Translations under genes and position numbers: made by a program
Source of the DNA: Deltaproteobacteria bacterium
GTDB taxonomy: Bacteria > Myxococcota_A > UBA9042 > PHBI01 > JACKFB01
Length of the DNA: 64,000 bases
Assembly (NCBI GenBank): GCA_020632695.1
Contig: JACKFB010000003.1
Location: 62,001 to 126,000 of the forward strand
Reading direction: 5' to 3'
Part shown: positions 29,899 through 40,135 of the stretch, piece after piece
How positions within the stretch are numbered: position 1 is the stretch's first letter
Layout of the letters: each line of letters starts with the position of its first letter
Notes under the pieces: model-generated
The model's database searches: none
The model's input: the letters and a program-made list of their open reading frames with translations, nothing else
Told to the model about the DNA's origin: nothing

Positions 29899-30987
29899 TC
29901 AGAGCGACTTCGCGCAGCGGAACCCGACGTTGAACTTGGAGTCGTCCGCGTCGGCGGCGAGCAGGCGGTAGTCGCTGCGGAGCTGGCAGGCCTGGGCTTG
30001 GTTGATCCTGACGTTTCCGCCGCGGATCATGCGGCCCGTCGGCGCGTCGGTGAGATCGGCGGTCAGCTCCTCGGTCGAGACCGAGACGCCGGAGGGGTAG
30101 GCCGTGCAGAAGGGCGTCCTGAGCGAGGTGTCCTCGCACAGGTAGAAGCAGGACACGCTGCCGCCGTCCTGGGCGCAGTCGCCGCAGGTCTTGCACTCCT
30201 GCTGGCACTGGGTCTGCTCGGTGCCGCTCAGGCCCTCGCAGTCCAGACACGACTTGCACGAAGAGGGCAGGTCGCCGGCGCAGGTGGTGACCGAGGGCGC
30301 GTAGAAGGTGTCGACCCACTCCGCGGCGTTGCCGAACATGTGGTTGATGTTCTGGCCGTTCTCGGTCACGAAGTCCCGCGGGGCGTTGTCGACGGCGTCG
30401 AGCAGGGTGTCGTTGCGGCAGGCGGAGACCGGGAAGTCGGTGCCGAAGCAGTCGGAGAGCTTCTTGACGCCCTCGGCCGGGTAGAGGCGCGGGTTGGCGC
30501 GGTCGGGTCCCTTGGCCACGCGCTCCCACTCGAACTCGTTGGGCAGGCGCTTTCCGACGAACTCGCAGTAGGCGCTGGCCTGGTCCCAGGTGATGTTGAC
30601 CACCGGGAACTGCTCGAAGCGGCCGCGGCCGTAGTAGTCCTGCTGCTCGGTGGCCACCGCGTTGTCGAAGGGCGGGTCGGTGCAGCCGCCGGCCGCCACG
30701 CAGTACTCGTACTGCAGGTTGGTGACCTCGTGCTTGTCGATGGCGAAGGCCGGGATCGTCACCTGCACCTGCGGATAGGTCGTGGGCACCTTGCCGCCCG
30801 ACACGTCGCAGGGGTCGGTGCTGCCGTCGCCCACGCAGGGTCCCGGCGGCCCGAAGTCGAAGGTGAGACCGGTCTTGATCTCGACCATCTCGGTCGGCTC
30901 GGGCGGGACGATGCCCTCGGCGCAGCTCCCGATGAGCGCCGCCGAGGCGCCAGCCAGCACCACGGCCGCCATGAACATGCGTCGCAT
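29899..30987 (-). CDS. FGE-sulfatase-like lipoprotein with Cys-rich insertion
   Basis: The 362-residue product has a lipoprotein signal ending SAALIGSC (Cys22). The FGE/SUMF1-like domain has VQVTIPAFAIDKHEVTNLQY, FPVVNITWDQASAYCEFVGK, RLPNEFEWERVAKGP, MFGNAAEWVDTFY, GRMIRGGNVR and VGFRCAKSL. Unlike the paralogue at 19.3 kb, it carries a Cys-rich insertion after the AAEWVD block with CKSCLDC and CKTCGDC motifs, which could form disulfides or bind metal. ATG 30987 is chosen because AAGGGG lies six bases upstream. The gene lies 17 bases after the stop of a PEGA/TPR gene, its likely operon partner. Confidence 0.87.
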   Translation of the reverse strand: MRRMFMAAVVLAGASAALIGSCAEGIVPPEPTEMVEIKTGLTFDFGPPGPCVGDGSTDPCDVSGGKVPTTYPQVQVTIPAFAIDKHEVTNLQYEYCVAAGGCTDPPFDNAVATEQQDYYGRGRFEQFPVVNITWDQASAYCEFVGKRLPNEFEWERVAKGPDRANPRLYPAEGVKKLSDCFGTDFPVSACRNDTLLDAVDNAPRDFVTENGQNINHMFGNAAEWVDTFYAPSVTTCAGDLPSSCKSCLDCEGLSGTEQTQCQQECKTCGDCAQDGGSVSCFYLCEDTSLRTPFCTAYPSGVSVSTEELTADLTDAPTGRMIRGGNVRINQAQACQLRSDYRLLAADADDSKFNVGFRCAKSL

Positions 30988-31004
30988 CTCGATCCCCTTC
31001 ACGG

Positions 31005-32144
31005 CTAGAAATCCACGCGGGCGCCGGCGAATCCGCCGTTCGGGCTCGCCCCGACCAGCGGGGTGATCAGGGGCCGCGGGCCCCCGTCGCTCAGCTTGTC
31101 CTTGGCCTTCACCTTCTTGCCGCCGGCGTACTCCCAGATGATCAGCGCCAGCCCGACCGCGCCCAACCCGCCGCCCAGGCCGTAGCCCAGCTTCTCGCGG
31201 AAGGCCCAGTCGTCGAACTCGCTGGTCCCGGCGAACTTGGTGTCCGCCTGCTGCCCCGCCAGCACGCCCCCCACCGAGAGCGCCGCGCCCAGCGCGATGG
31301 CCGTCCAGCCCAGCGGGCCCTTGGCGGTCTTCTGCCGCTCACGCAGGAAGAGCGAGCCCTTGACCTCGTAGCTCTCGTTGGCGACCACCGAGATCTCGGT
31401 CGAGAAGGTGTTGTAGTCCTCCTTGCTCATCGTGATCTGGTGGGTGCCCTCCTCGAGGACGATGTCCTCGCCGTAGGGCGTCAGGCCGATGTTGCGCCCG
31501 TCGATGAAGATGGTGGCGTCGCGGATGTTCGACTTGACGCTCAGCGTGCCGACGCGACGGAACTTCTCCATCTCGAACACGAGCTGCAGCGGCTCGCCCG
31601 GGCGGACGACGATCTCGCGCTCGATGGGCTGGTAGCCGTTGAGGTCCAGGAAGAACTTGTAGGTGCCCGCGTCCATGCGCGTCGAGTAGGGCGTCTGGCC
31701 CAGCAGCTTGGTCTTGTCGCCGATGTAGACCTGGGCGCCCGGCGGCTTGGAGTCGACCCGCACCTCGACCTTCGCGCCCAGCCGGCACTTGGTGATGCTG
31801 TTTCGCACGTCCACCGAGTCGGGCGCCGGCGAGCCGTTGGCCGCCAGGTACGCGTCCAGGTAGGCCTGGTAGTAGTCGACGCAGTTCTGCGAGTCGGCCA
31901 GCCGCTCGTAGGACTTGGCGATGTTGTAGAGCGTCGCCGGCGCCGGGTAGAGCTCCTGCGACTTCTTGAAGTTCTCGATGGCCGCCGAATACAGCTCAGC
32001 GTCGAAGAGGCGCTGCGCCTCCATGTAGAAGTCGGCGGCCTTGCGCTTGGCCTCTTCGGTCGGCTCCGCGAAGGCGGGCCCGCTGGGGACCGCGGTCACG
32101 ACGAGCAGGAGAGCCACTGCCATGAGGCGGAGAACGGTCGGCAT
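31005..32144 (-). CDS. secreted TPR/PEGA-domain protein
   Basis: The 379-residue product has a signal peptide (LMAVALLLVVTAVPSGPAFA). TPR helices span about 30-110 (AIENFKKSQELYPAPATLYN). Two PEGA segments follow: VDSKPPGAQVYIGDKTKLLG with the YKFFLDLNGYQPIEREIVV strand, and VKSNIRDATIFIDGRNIGLT with HQITMSKEDYNTFSTEISV. Two transmembrane helices lie near 285-345 and the C-terminus is GGFAGARVDF. The domain order matches the protein at 22.9-24.1 kb, so the two are paralogues. Presumed envelope or scaffold role; the PEGA domain is named for a motif, not for a known activity. Confidence 0.87.
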   Translation of the reverse strand: MPTVLRLMAVALLLVVTAVPSGPAFAEPTEEAKRKAADFYMEAQRLFDAELYSAAIENFKKSQELYPAPATLYNIAKSYERLADSQNCVDYYQAYLDAYLAANGSPAPDSVDVRNSITKCRLGAKVEVRVDSKPPGAQVYIGDKTKLLGQTPYSTRMDAGTYKFFLDLNGYQPIEREIVVRPGEPLQLVFEMEKFRRVGTLSVKSNIRDATIFIDGRNIGLTPYGEDIVLEEGTHQITMSKEDYNTFSTEISVVANESYEVKGSLFLRERQKTAKGPLGWTAIALGAALSVGGVLAGQQADTKFAGTSEFDDWAFREKLGYGLGGGLGAVGLALIIWEYAGGKKVKAKDKLSDGGPRPLITPLVGASPNGGFAGARVDF

Positions 32145-32322
32145 GAACGGCTCCGGCGACGGATGGGACGAGGCCGGACCTTAAGCGGAGGCCCTTTCCC
32201 TGTCAACGCATCCGCCCCCCCGGCTCCGCGGTGGTCACACCCCGGACCCGGCCGAGCGGGCGAGGGGCGATCCCATGCCCCCCGCGCGCTCCACGAGCGG
32301 GCGCGGAAGGGGCCCTCGACGA

Positions 32323-32784
32323 TCAGCCGCCGGTCTGGGCTCCGATGGCCAGGACCATGATGCCGCCGTCGAGCACGCGCCCCGCCTGGAAGAAGAGCCC
32401 GCCGTCCTTGACGTTCACGGTGGTCTTGAGGCCGTCGACGGTCAGGTGGACGCGGACGAAGCCCTTGGCGGCGCCCAGGTAGCTCAGCTCGAGCTGCTTT
32501 CCGCCCGGCAGCGGCATCGTGGCCGACCCGTCCTGGGCGACGGTCAGCGTGCGGGCGTCGAGGCGCTTGAACGACTTGTAGCCGGAGAAGGACTTCTGCA
32601 GGTACGCCAGCAGCTTGCCCAGCGCCGGGTCGGCGGCGCCATCGGACTTGCTCGCCTGGATGACCGTGACATCGAAGGTCGCCGTGCCGCCGCCGTCCGC
32701 CCGCGCGGGTGCGCTGAGGCCGACGCCGAGGCAGCCGATGACCAGCGCCGCCCGCAGCACGAAGAGTCGCCTGCCGATGCCCAT
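32323..32784 (-). CDS. small secreted protein, unknown function
   Basis: The 153-residue product has a signal peptide (FVLRAALVIGCLGVGLSAPARA). The mature part is mostly beta (ATFDVTVIQASKSDG, KQLELSYLGAAKGFVRVHLT, GGIMVLAIGAQTGG) with one helix (ALGKLLAYLQKSF). ATG 32784 is used: GGGGAGG lies about eight bases upstream, while TTG 32790 is too close to it. It follows the ECF sigma and anti-sigma genes at 46 bp, so it may be in their transcript and regulon. No family recognised. The 178 bp between this gene and the next upstream PEGA/TPR gene start (32144) shows nothing notable. Confidence 0.75.
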   Translation of the reverse strand: MGIGRRLFVLRAALVIGCLGVGLSAPARADGGGTATFDVTVIQASKSDGAADPALGKLLAYLQKSFSGYKSFKRLDARTLTVAQDGSATMPLPGGKQLELSYLGAAKGFVRVHLTVDGLKTTVNVKDGGLFFQAGRVLDGGIMVLAIGAQTGG

Positions 32785-32829
32785 ATCCAAGTCCTCCCCT
32801 GCACCCGCAAGCGCGCGATCGCGCTCAGC

Positions 32830-33483
32830 TCAGAGCCCCTTCTCAGGAGCCGTGGTAGCACCCTCGTCGACGATGTGCCAGACGACCATCGGGGTGTCCG
32901 GGTCGTTCTGATGGTCGATGACCACCTTACCATCGGCCGCTTCGAAACTCTCCACCGACGCGGCGTTGCGTCCGGCGACCACCTCGACCTCCATGTCCCG
33001 GCGCGGATGCGTCACCGAGGGCTGCTGCTGCGCCACCGAGGGACCGGCGCCCGGCGTCGGGAGCACGCTCGGCGCGTCGGAGCTCGCCAGGAACACCCCG
33101 GCCAGCAGCACGGCCACCGCCGCCGCCATCGCGAAGGCCGCCATCGGCCGCTCGAAGCGGAGCAGCTCGCCCATCCAGGTCGACACACGCTCGACGAAGC
33201 CCGGCGGCTCCGGTGCGCCCACCGGCGCGACCGGCGCCCCGCGGAGCGCTCCCTCGCCCTCGAGGCGCGCCATCACCCCGTCGAACACGCCCCCCAGCTC
33301 CACATCGGCCACGTCGGCCTCGAAGGCCTCCCGCGCCCACATGCGCACCGCGGCGATCTCCGCCAGCTCCGCCTCGCACTCGGGGCAGCTCGCCAGCGCA
33401 GCTCGCACCGCGGCGGCCTCTTCCGCGCCCAGCTCGCCGTCGGCGAATGGGAGCAGGACCTTCTGGACTTCCTGGCAGTTCAT
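32830..33483 (-). CDS. anti-sigma factor (zf-HC2-like) with one membrane helix
   Basis: The 217-residue product begins MNCQEVQKVLLPFADGELGA and has CPEC at 33-36, the layout of zinc anti-sigma (ZAS/zf-HC2) domains. The His of the usual HxxxCxxC is replaced by Ala (ALASCPEC), so zinc ligation may be incomplete. A transmembrane helix follows (PMAAFAMAAAVAVLLAGVFL) and the C-terminal part is outside the cytoplasm. It should hold the upstream ECF sigma factor inactive until an envelope signal releases it. A GGAGG five bases before ATG 33483 fixes the start. Confidence 0.85.
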   Translation of the reverse strand: MNCQEVQKVLLPFADGELGAEEAAAVRAALASCPECEAELAEIAAVRMWAREAFEADVADVELGGVFDGVMARLEGEGALRGAPVAPVGAPEPPGFVERVSTWMGELLRFERPMAAFAMAAAVAVLLAGVFLASSDAPSVLPTPGAGPSVAQQQPSVTHPRRDMEVEVVAGRNAASVESFEAADGKVVIDHQNDPDTPMVVWHIVDEGATTAPEKGL

Positions 33484-33532
33484 GATGACCTCCGCGATGA
33501 TAGCAGAGCCGAGCCGATGCGTGCGTAATCGT

Positions 33533-34120
33533 TCACGATGACAGGTATCCTTGCAGCGCCGCCTGGAAGTTCTTCCGGGCGTGGAAGAGCCGGCTCATCA
33601 CCGTGCCCTTGGGGATGTCGAGCACCTCGGACAGCTCCTCGTAGGAGAGGCCGTCCACCTCGCGCAGGATGAGGATCTCGCGGTGCGCGTCGCTGAGCTG
33701 CTCCAGCGCCTCGCCCATGTGCTCGCGCAGCTCCTGCCGCTGCAACGCCCGGTGCGGCGAGTCGATGTGGATCGACGCCAGCGTCGGGCCATCGGTGAAG
33801 CGGTCGGACCCGTGCGACAAGGTGTCGTCGTAGTCCACCTCGGCCGCCTTCTTGGCCCGGCGCTTCTTGTCGATGCAGAGGTTCACCACGATCCGGTACA
33901 TCCATGTGTAGAAGGCAGAGTCACCCTTGAAGTTCGGGAGGTGCTTGTAGACCTTGACGAAGGCGTCCTGGGTGACGTCCATCGCCGTGTCCGGGTTGCG
34001 CATGATGCCGAACGCGACGGCGTAGACCCTGCGCTGGTAGCGCTCCACCAGGACCCGGAAGGCCTTGTGGTCGCCCGCGACGATGCGTTCGACGAGCTGG
34101 CGATCGTCTTCGTGACCCAA
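33533..34120 (-). CDS. ECF-type RNA polymerase sigma factor
   Basis: About 195 residues. Region 2 is seen as DHKAFRVLVERYQRRVYAVA, MDVTQDAFVKVYKHLPNFKG and FYTWMYRIVVNLCIDKKRR; region 4 as LSDAHREILILREVDGLSYE and IPKGTVMSRLFHARKNFQ. It directs polymerase to its own promoters and is paired with the anti-sigma gene 49 bp downstream. The start is uncertain: TTG 34120, with GGAG nine bases upstream, gives the standard ECF length, while GTG 34174 would add 18 residues without a ribosome site. It is divergent from the DUF4175 operon across 239 bp, which must hold both promoters; no clear ECF consensus was assigned. Confidence 0.93.
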   Translation of the reverse strand: MGHEDDRQLVERIVAGDHKAFRVLVERYQRRVYAVAFGIMRNPDTAMDVTQDAFVKVYKHLPNFKGDSAFYTWMYRIVVNLCIDKKRRAKKAAEVDYDDTLSHGSDRFTDGPTLASIHIDSPHRALQRQELREHMGEALEQLSDAHREILILREVDGLSYEELSEVLDIPKGTVMSRLFHARKNFQAALQGYLSS

Positions 34121-34359
34121 GATGTGTGTCTCCAACCATGGGCGCCGAGACGCGGCCCGCGGGTCGTTATTCACTGGCGCGTGGCGCGCGGTGGCGGAAT
34201 CGCGCGACCGCCCGCTCCCGCCGCCAGCGCGCCCGCCATCCCAGCACAGCGGCGGCGGGTCGTCCACCGGGCACCGGCGCGGAACGGGGCTGGCGGCTCG
34301 GCTGTTGACCCCGGGAGGCGCCGCTCGGATCATGGCGCCTCCCAAGGCCCGAGGCGACG

Positions 34360-37300
34360 GTGAGCCAGGACCCGATCGAGCGCATCCACACCTACCTCCA
34401 CGCGCTCCGAAGGCGACTCGACCGGGTCGGGGCAGCGGAGGCCGGCCTCGCCGCGCTCGCCTGCTTCGGGTTGGCGCTGCTGGCCGCGCTCCTGCTCGGC
34501 GCCCTGCTGGGCCCGGGGCCGGGCCGCTGGGGCTGGCTGCTCATCGGCGCCGGGCTCACGGGCTCGGGCGCGCTGGCCTTCACGCTCTGGCGCAGGCCCC
34601 GAGCCGGGCGTGCCAGCGACGAGGCCCTCGCCCGCTGGGTCGAGGCGCGGGTCTCGCACCTGGACTCGGGCTTGATCACCACCGTCCAGGCGCGCGAGGC
34701 GATGCGCACCGGCGACGTCCACCGCTGGCCCGGGTTCTCGGCCAGCCTCGCGCGCGCCACCGCGGGCGCCACGGCCACCCGCCTCGACGGCGCCAGCCCG
34801 GAGGCGCTGGTCGACACGACGCGGCGGACCCGGCTGGCCCGCCTGGCCGCGGTGGTGGTCGTCGGCGGCTTGAGCGCGGTGGCGCTGAGCCCCGGGTTCT
34901 TCGCCGACGGCGCCCGCGCGCTGGTGGTCCCGCCGCCCGCGGCGGCCGACCCCGGCGTGCGCGAGGTGGAGGTGGCGCTGAGCGACCTGTCGCTGCGCCT
35001 CATCTACCCGGCCTACATGGACCTCCAGCCGCGCGACGTGCCGCGGTCCAGCGGCGACCTCAGCGCGGTGGCCGGCACCGAGGTGCGCTTCTCGGGGCGC
35101 ACCACCTTGCCCGCGACCTCGGCGGTGATGGAGTTCGAGAGCGACCCCGACTCGCGCTGGCCGGTGGAGCTCGAAGAGGGCGGCGTGGCCCGCGGGCTCT
35201 TCCGCGTCGGCAGCTCCGACCGCTACCGGTTCCTCCTGACCACCTCCGACGGCGAGGTGGTGCGCGAGTCACGCTGGCGCACCATCGAGGCGCGGCCCGA
35301 CCTGGCCCCCGACATCCGGCTCCTGCTGCCCGAGGCCGACCTGGAGGTGCACCCCGACGAGGAGGTCTCCTTCCTCTACGAAGGGGTCGATGACCACGGC
35401 CTGGACAAGGTGGAGATGGTCATCTCCCGCGACGGCGCCGAGCCCGAGCGGCGGCTCTTGCGCCAGGCGGCCGGCGAGCGCAGCGCGCGCGGCAACGAGT
35501 CGCTGGCGGTGAGCCCGCTGGGGCTGGAGCCGGGCGACGGCGTCGAGGTGTGGTTCGAGGCCAGCGACCTCAACACGGTCAGCGGGCCCGGCGTGGGCAA
35601 GTCGGCGGTGCGGCGGCTCACGATGCACAGCCCCGAGGCCGAGCACGAGGAGCGGCTGGCCGACATGGAGCGGCTGCTGGAGCAGCTCGTCGGGGCGCTG
35701 GCGGACCGCCTGGAGAGCCCCATCGACGAGGACGACCCGCTGGAGCTGCCGCGCTACGTGGCGGCGCAGCAGGCGGTGTCGGAGTCGGTGGGTCGCGCGC
35801 TCGAGACCTTCCGGGCGCTGGTCGAGGCGCTGGAGACGGACGTGCTGGCCGCGGACGGGCTCCGGGACACGCTGGCGCAGGTGCTGGACGGTCTGCAGGG
35901 GCATCACGACCAGGAGGCGGCGCAGCTCCGACAGGCGGCGGTCGGGGCTGGCCTGACGCGGCGGCCCGTGGAGCTGCTCGCGGTGCTGACGGCGCTCAAC
36001 GACGAGGGCGTCGGCGACATGGAGGAGGCGATCTGGACCCTCAAGAAGTCGCTGGACCAGAGCCGCACGGACAAGCTGCTGGAGGCCGGCCGCGAGCTGC
36101 TCGACACGCAGGCCGACCTGATGAAGCTCCTGGAGCAGATGAAGGCCGGGCCCGACGACGCGCTGACCCGCGACGCGGAGCGCAAGCTGGACCAGCTCAT
36201 GAAGCGGCTGGCGGACATGCAGAAGGACCTGGGCAAGCTCGGGGAGCGCAGCCCGTACGAGAACCAGAACATGCAGACCGAGCCCAGCGACACCCAGCAG
36301 GAGATGAGCTCGATCCACGACCAGGCCGAGGAGATCCGGAAGCTCCTGCGCGAAGGGAAGATCGACGAGGCGATGAAGAAGCTCGAGGAGCTGAACCGGC
36401 AGACGCAGGAGATGATGGCGCAGCTCCAGTCGGAGATGGGCGACGGCAGCCAGATGGCCGGGCCGACGCGGCGCAAGCTGCAGGAGCTGGGGCAGCGCAT
36501 GGGCGAGGTGGCCGACGGCCAGCGCGGCGTGCACGACGAGACCGACGCGCTGCGGCAGAAGATGGCGGAGCGGCAGCGACAGGAGATGCAGGCTCGGCTC
36601 GACGAGGTCATGAAGGACGCCGCGGACAAGGCGCGGGAGCTGGAGAAGAAGCTGGCGGAGACGCCCGAGGCCGAGCTGCCTGCGTCGGACAAGGAGGCGC
36701 TGCGGCAGCTACGCCAGAAGGCGCACGAGCTGCGCAAGTCGGTGGAGAGCCAGGAGCTCGAGTCGGCGCGGGACCAGGCGAAGAAGGTGGCCGGCGAGTG
36801 CAACGGGCTGGGCACCGAGGTCGGGGAGACCGAGTCGCGGGAGCTGGACGAAGCACGGGCGGTGGCGCTGAAGGACGCGATCGCCAAGCTGGGGCAGGGG
36901 GAGAAGCTGGCCCAGGACATCGCGGACGCGCTCGACGCGCTGCAGCAGCAGATGCAGGGGCCGCCGTCGGCGGGGGAGCGCGGCCAGATGGGCCAGCTCG
37001 GGCAGCGGCAGGGCGACCTGGAGCGGGCGGTGGGCGAGCTGCGCGAGAAGCTGCAGTCGATGGAGGGCGAGGTGCCGGGGATCGGCGATGAGCTGGACCC
37101 GGCGCTGGAGGGAGCGGGCGAGGCGATGCAGCGGGCGTCCGAGCAGCTCGAGGGCGAGGCGCCCGACGAGGCGGCGCGCCACCAGCGTGAGGCGATGGAC
37201 CGGCTGCAGCAGGCGCAGAAGGCGCTGCAGAAGAAGATGCAGTCGGACCCGCGCGGGCAGCAGGAGGGCGTGGGCACGGACGAGTCGCGCAAGAAGGTGG

Positions 37301-37431
37301 CCATCCCCGAGGCCGAGGACTACCGGGCGCCCGAGGCGTTCCGGCAGGAGCTCATGAAGGCGATGAAGGAGCGGGCGCCGGAGCGCTTCAAGCGCGCCAT
37401 CGACCGCTACTACGAGGAGCTGGTGAAGTGA
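34360..37431 (+). CDS. DUF4175-type membrane protein with long coiled-coil region
   Basis: The 1023-residue product has three or four transmembrane helices in the first 190 residues (ACFGLALLAALLLGALLG, WLLIGAGLTGSGALAFTLW, LAAVVVVGGLSAVALSPGFF). Beta-rich domains follow to about 430 (LIYPAYMDLQPRDVP, DDHGLDKVEMVISRDGAEPE). The last ~590 residues are highly charged, Gln/Met/Lys/Glu-rich and predicted coiled coil (MKKLEELNRQTQEMMAQLQ and similar). This plan is that of DUF4175 proteins found beside MoxR/BatA genes; biochemical function is not established. It starts the operon that continues through the BatA-like gene. GTG 34360 is the start; its TGA overlaps the next ATG. Confidence 0.87.
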   Translation: MSQDPIERIHTYLHALRRRLDRVGAAEAGLAALACFGLALLAALLLGALLGPGPGRWGWLLIGAGLTGSGALAFTLWRRPRAGRASDEALARWVEARVSHLDSGLITTVQAREAMRTGDVHRWPGFSASLARATAGATATRLDGASPEALVDTTRRTRLARLAAVVVVGGLSAVALSPGFFADGARALVVPPPAAADPGVREVEVALSDLSLRLIYPAYMDLQPRDVPRSSGDLSAVAGTEVRFSGRTTLPATSAVMEFESDPDSRWPVELEEGGVARGLFRVGSSDRYRFLLTTSDGEVVRESRWRTIEARPDLAPDIRLLLPEADLEVHPDEEVSFLYEGVDDHGLDKVEMVISRDGAEPERRLLRQAAGERSARGNESLAVSPLGLEPGDGVEVWFEASDLNTVSGPGVGKSAVRRLTMHSPEAEHEERLADMERLLEQLVGALADRLESPIDEDDPLELPRYVAAQQAVSESVGRALETFRALVEALETDVLAADGLRDTLAQVLDGLQGHHDQEAAQLRQAAVGAGLTRRPVELLAVLTALNDEGVGDMEEAIWTLKKSLDQSRTDKLLEAGRELLDTQADLMKLLEQMKAGPDDALTRDAERKLDQLMKRLADMQKDLGKLGERSPYENQNMQTEPSDTQQEMSSIHDQAEEIRKLLREGKIDEAMKKLEELNRQTQEMMAQLQSEMGDGSQMAGPTRRKLQELGQRMGEVADGQRGVHDETDALRQKMAERQRQEMQARLDEVMKDAADKARELEKKLAETPEAELPASDKEALRQLRQKAHELRKSVESQELESARDQAKKVAGECNGLGTEVGETESRELDEARAVALKDAIAKLGQGEKLAQDIADALDALQQQMQGPPSAGERGQMGQLGQRQGDLERAVGELREKLQSMEGEVPGIGDELDPALEGAGEAMQRASEQLEGEAPDEAARHQREAMDRLQQAQKALQKKMQSDPRGQQEGVGTDESRKKVAIPEAEDYRAPEAFRQELMKAMKERAPERFKRAIDRYYEELVK

Positions 37432-39002
37432 TGGTGCGCAGGTGTGGATGGCGGGCGGGGCTCGTGTGCCTGGCGCTGCTCGGCGCGGCCGGCCCTGCGT
37501 GGGCCGGGCTGGACTCGGAGCTGGAGGCGGCGGCCCAGGCGCTGCGCTCGTGGGACCAGCCGGCGGCCGACGCGGCGGCGGAGCGCTTGATGGCGATGGC
37601 GCCGAGCGACCCGGCGGTGCTGCTGGCCGCGGGGCATGCGGCGCTGCTGGGCGGGCGCTACGCCGAGGCGGTGGAGCAGCTCCAGCAGGCGGTGCATCTG
37701 GGCGCTGGCGAGGGCGCGGCGCACCTCCTCGAGCTGGCCAAGGCCACCGAGGAGGAGACCCGGGACTACGAGGAGCACCTGACCGCCTCCGGGCACTTCC
37801 TCATCCGCCACGCGCCGGGCATCGACGCGGTGATGGTGCCCTACGCCGAGCAGGTGCTGGAGTCCGCGTGGACCGAGCTGACCCCGATCTTCGGCCACCA
37901 GCCCGCGCCGCCCGTGCGGGTCGAGATCTACCCGCGGGTCGAGGTGTTGGGCGCGGTGAGCTCGCTGACGGTCGACGAGATCAAGACCTCGGGGACCATC
38001 GCGCTGTGCAAGTACAACCGCCTGATGATCACCTCGCCGCGCGACCTGGTCTACGGGTACGGCTGGGCCGACACGCTGGCCCACGAGTTCATCCACCTGC
38101 TCGTCACCCAGAAGAGCCGCAACACGGTCCCGATCTGGATACACGAGGGGCTGGCCAAATACTTCGAGGGGTACTGGCGCCGCGGGCACGTCCCGGCGCT
38201 GGACCGGCGCAGCGAGGACCTTCTGGCGCGGGCGCTGGGGGACGGCTCGCTCATCAGCTTCGAGGCGATGAGCCCGTCGATGGCCAAGCTGCCCAGCCAG
38301 GAGGCCACCGCCACCGCCTTCGCCGAGGTGTTCACGGTGATCCAGTACCTGGAGCGGCAGGCCGGGCCCGCCGTGGCCGCGCGGCTGGTCTCGGCCATGG
38401 GCGAGGGGCGCAGCGACCGCGACGCCGTGGCCGAGGTGGCGGGGATCCCGTGGGGGCGCTTCGAGCCGGCCTGGAAGGGGTTCCTGAAGGAGGCGGGCCT
38501 CCGGCGCATGGACGACGTGTTCGACCAGCGGCTGCTCTTCAAGGGCCAGGACACCGAGGCGAGCGAGCTGGACGCCATCAAGGGCGAGGCGGCGCGCAAG
38601 TTCGTCTGGCTGGGCGACCGGATGCGGCTGTCGGAGCGCTGGAAGGCCGCCGCCAAGGAGTACGCGAAGGCCTCGGCCGAGGTGGGGCCCGACACCCCCA
38701 TCGTGCAGTCGAAGCTGGGCTTCGCGCTGCTGCAGCTCGGCCGCGTCGACGAGGCCATCGCGGCGCTGGAGCCCCCGCTTTCGCTCTACCCGAGCTACAT
38801 GCTACTACGCGTCTACCTCGGCGACGCCTATCTGCGTCGAGGCGATTACGAGCGGGCCCGCGAGCACCTGGAAGCCGCGATCCTCAACAACCCCTTCGAC
38901 CCGGAAGTGCACGGGCATCTGGCCAAGGCGCTGTCCGCGTTGGGGCGTGAGGCTGAAGCCCAGCGCGAGCGGCAGGCGCAGGAACTGGTCAACCGTCGCT
39001 GA
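37431..39002 (+). CDS. secreted MA-type metallopeptidase with TPR repeats
   Basis: The 523-residue product has a signal peptide (GLVCLALLGAAGPAWA), TPR motifs (around 40-105) and a peptidase_MA-like domain. HEFIH at 218-222 is the zinc-binding HExxH, and HEGLAKYFEG from residue 238 supplies the third ligand Glu, the gluzincin arrangement. C-terminal TPRs end the protein (KLGFALLQLGRVDEAIAALE, DAYLRRGDYERAREHLEAAI). It should be an exported zinc protease acting in or near the envelope. The TGATG overlap with DUF4175 indicates translational coupling; moxR follows after 31 bp. Confidence 0.88.
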   Translation: MVRRCGWRAGLVCLALLGAAGPAWAGLDSELEAAAQALRSWDQPAADAAAERLMAMAPSDPAVLLAAGHAALLGGRYAEAVEQLQQAVHLGAGEGAAHLLELAKATEEETRDYEEHLTASGHFLIRHAPGIDAVMVPYAEQVLESAWTELTPIFGHQPAPPVRVEIYPRVEVLGAVSSLTVDEIKTSGTIALCKYNRLMITSPRDLVYGYGWADTLAHEFIHLLVTQKSRNTVPIWIHEGLAKYFEGYWRRGHVPALDRRSEDLLARALGDGSLISFEAMSPSMAKLPSQEATATAFAEVFTVIQYLERQAGPAVAARLVSAMGEGRSDRDAVAEVAGIPWGRFEPAWKGFLKEAGLRRMDDVFDQRLLFKGQDTEASELDAIKGEAARKFVWLGDRMRLSERWKAAAKEYAKASAEVGPDTPIVQSKLGFALLQLGRVDEAIAALEPPLSLYPSYMLLRVYLGDAYLRRGDYERAREHLEAAILNNPFDPEVHGHLAKALSALGREAEAQRERQAQELVNRR

Positions 39003-39033
39003 GGGACGCCCCCCACCGAGCCGAGGAGCATCG

Positions 39034-40062
<1,029 letters not shown>

Positions 40063-40135
40063 CCGGAGCGGTGAACATCGCCGCCGGGCGGCCCGAGCGC
40101 CTGGGCGGCCTCGGCGCTTCGCGACCGCTGGTCCC

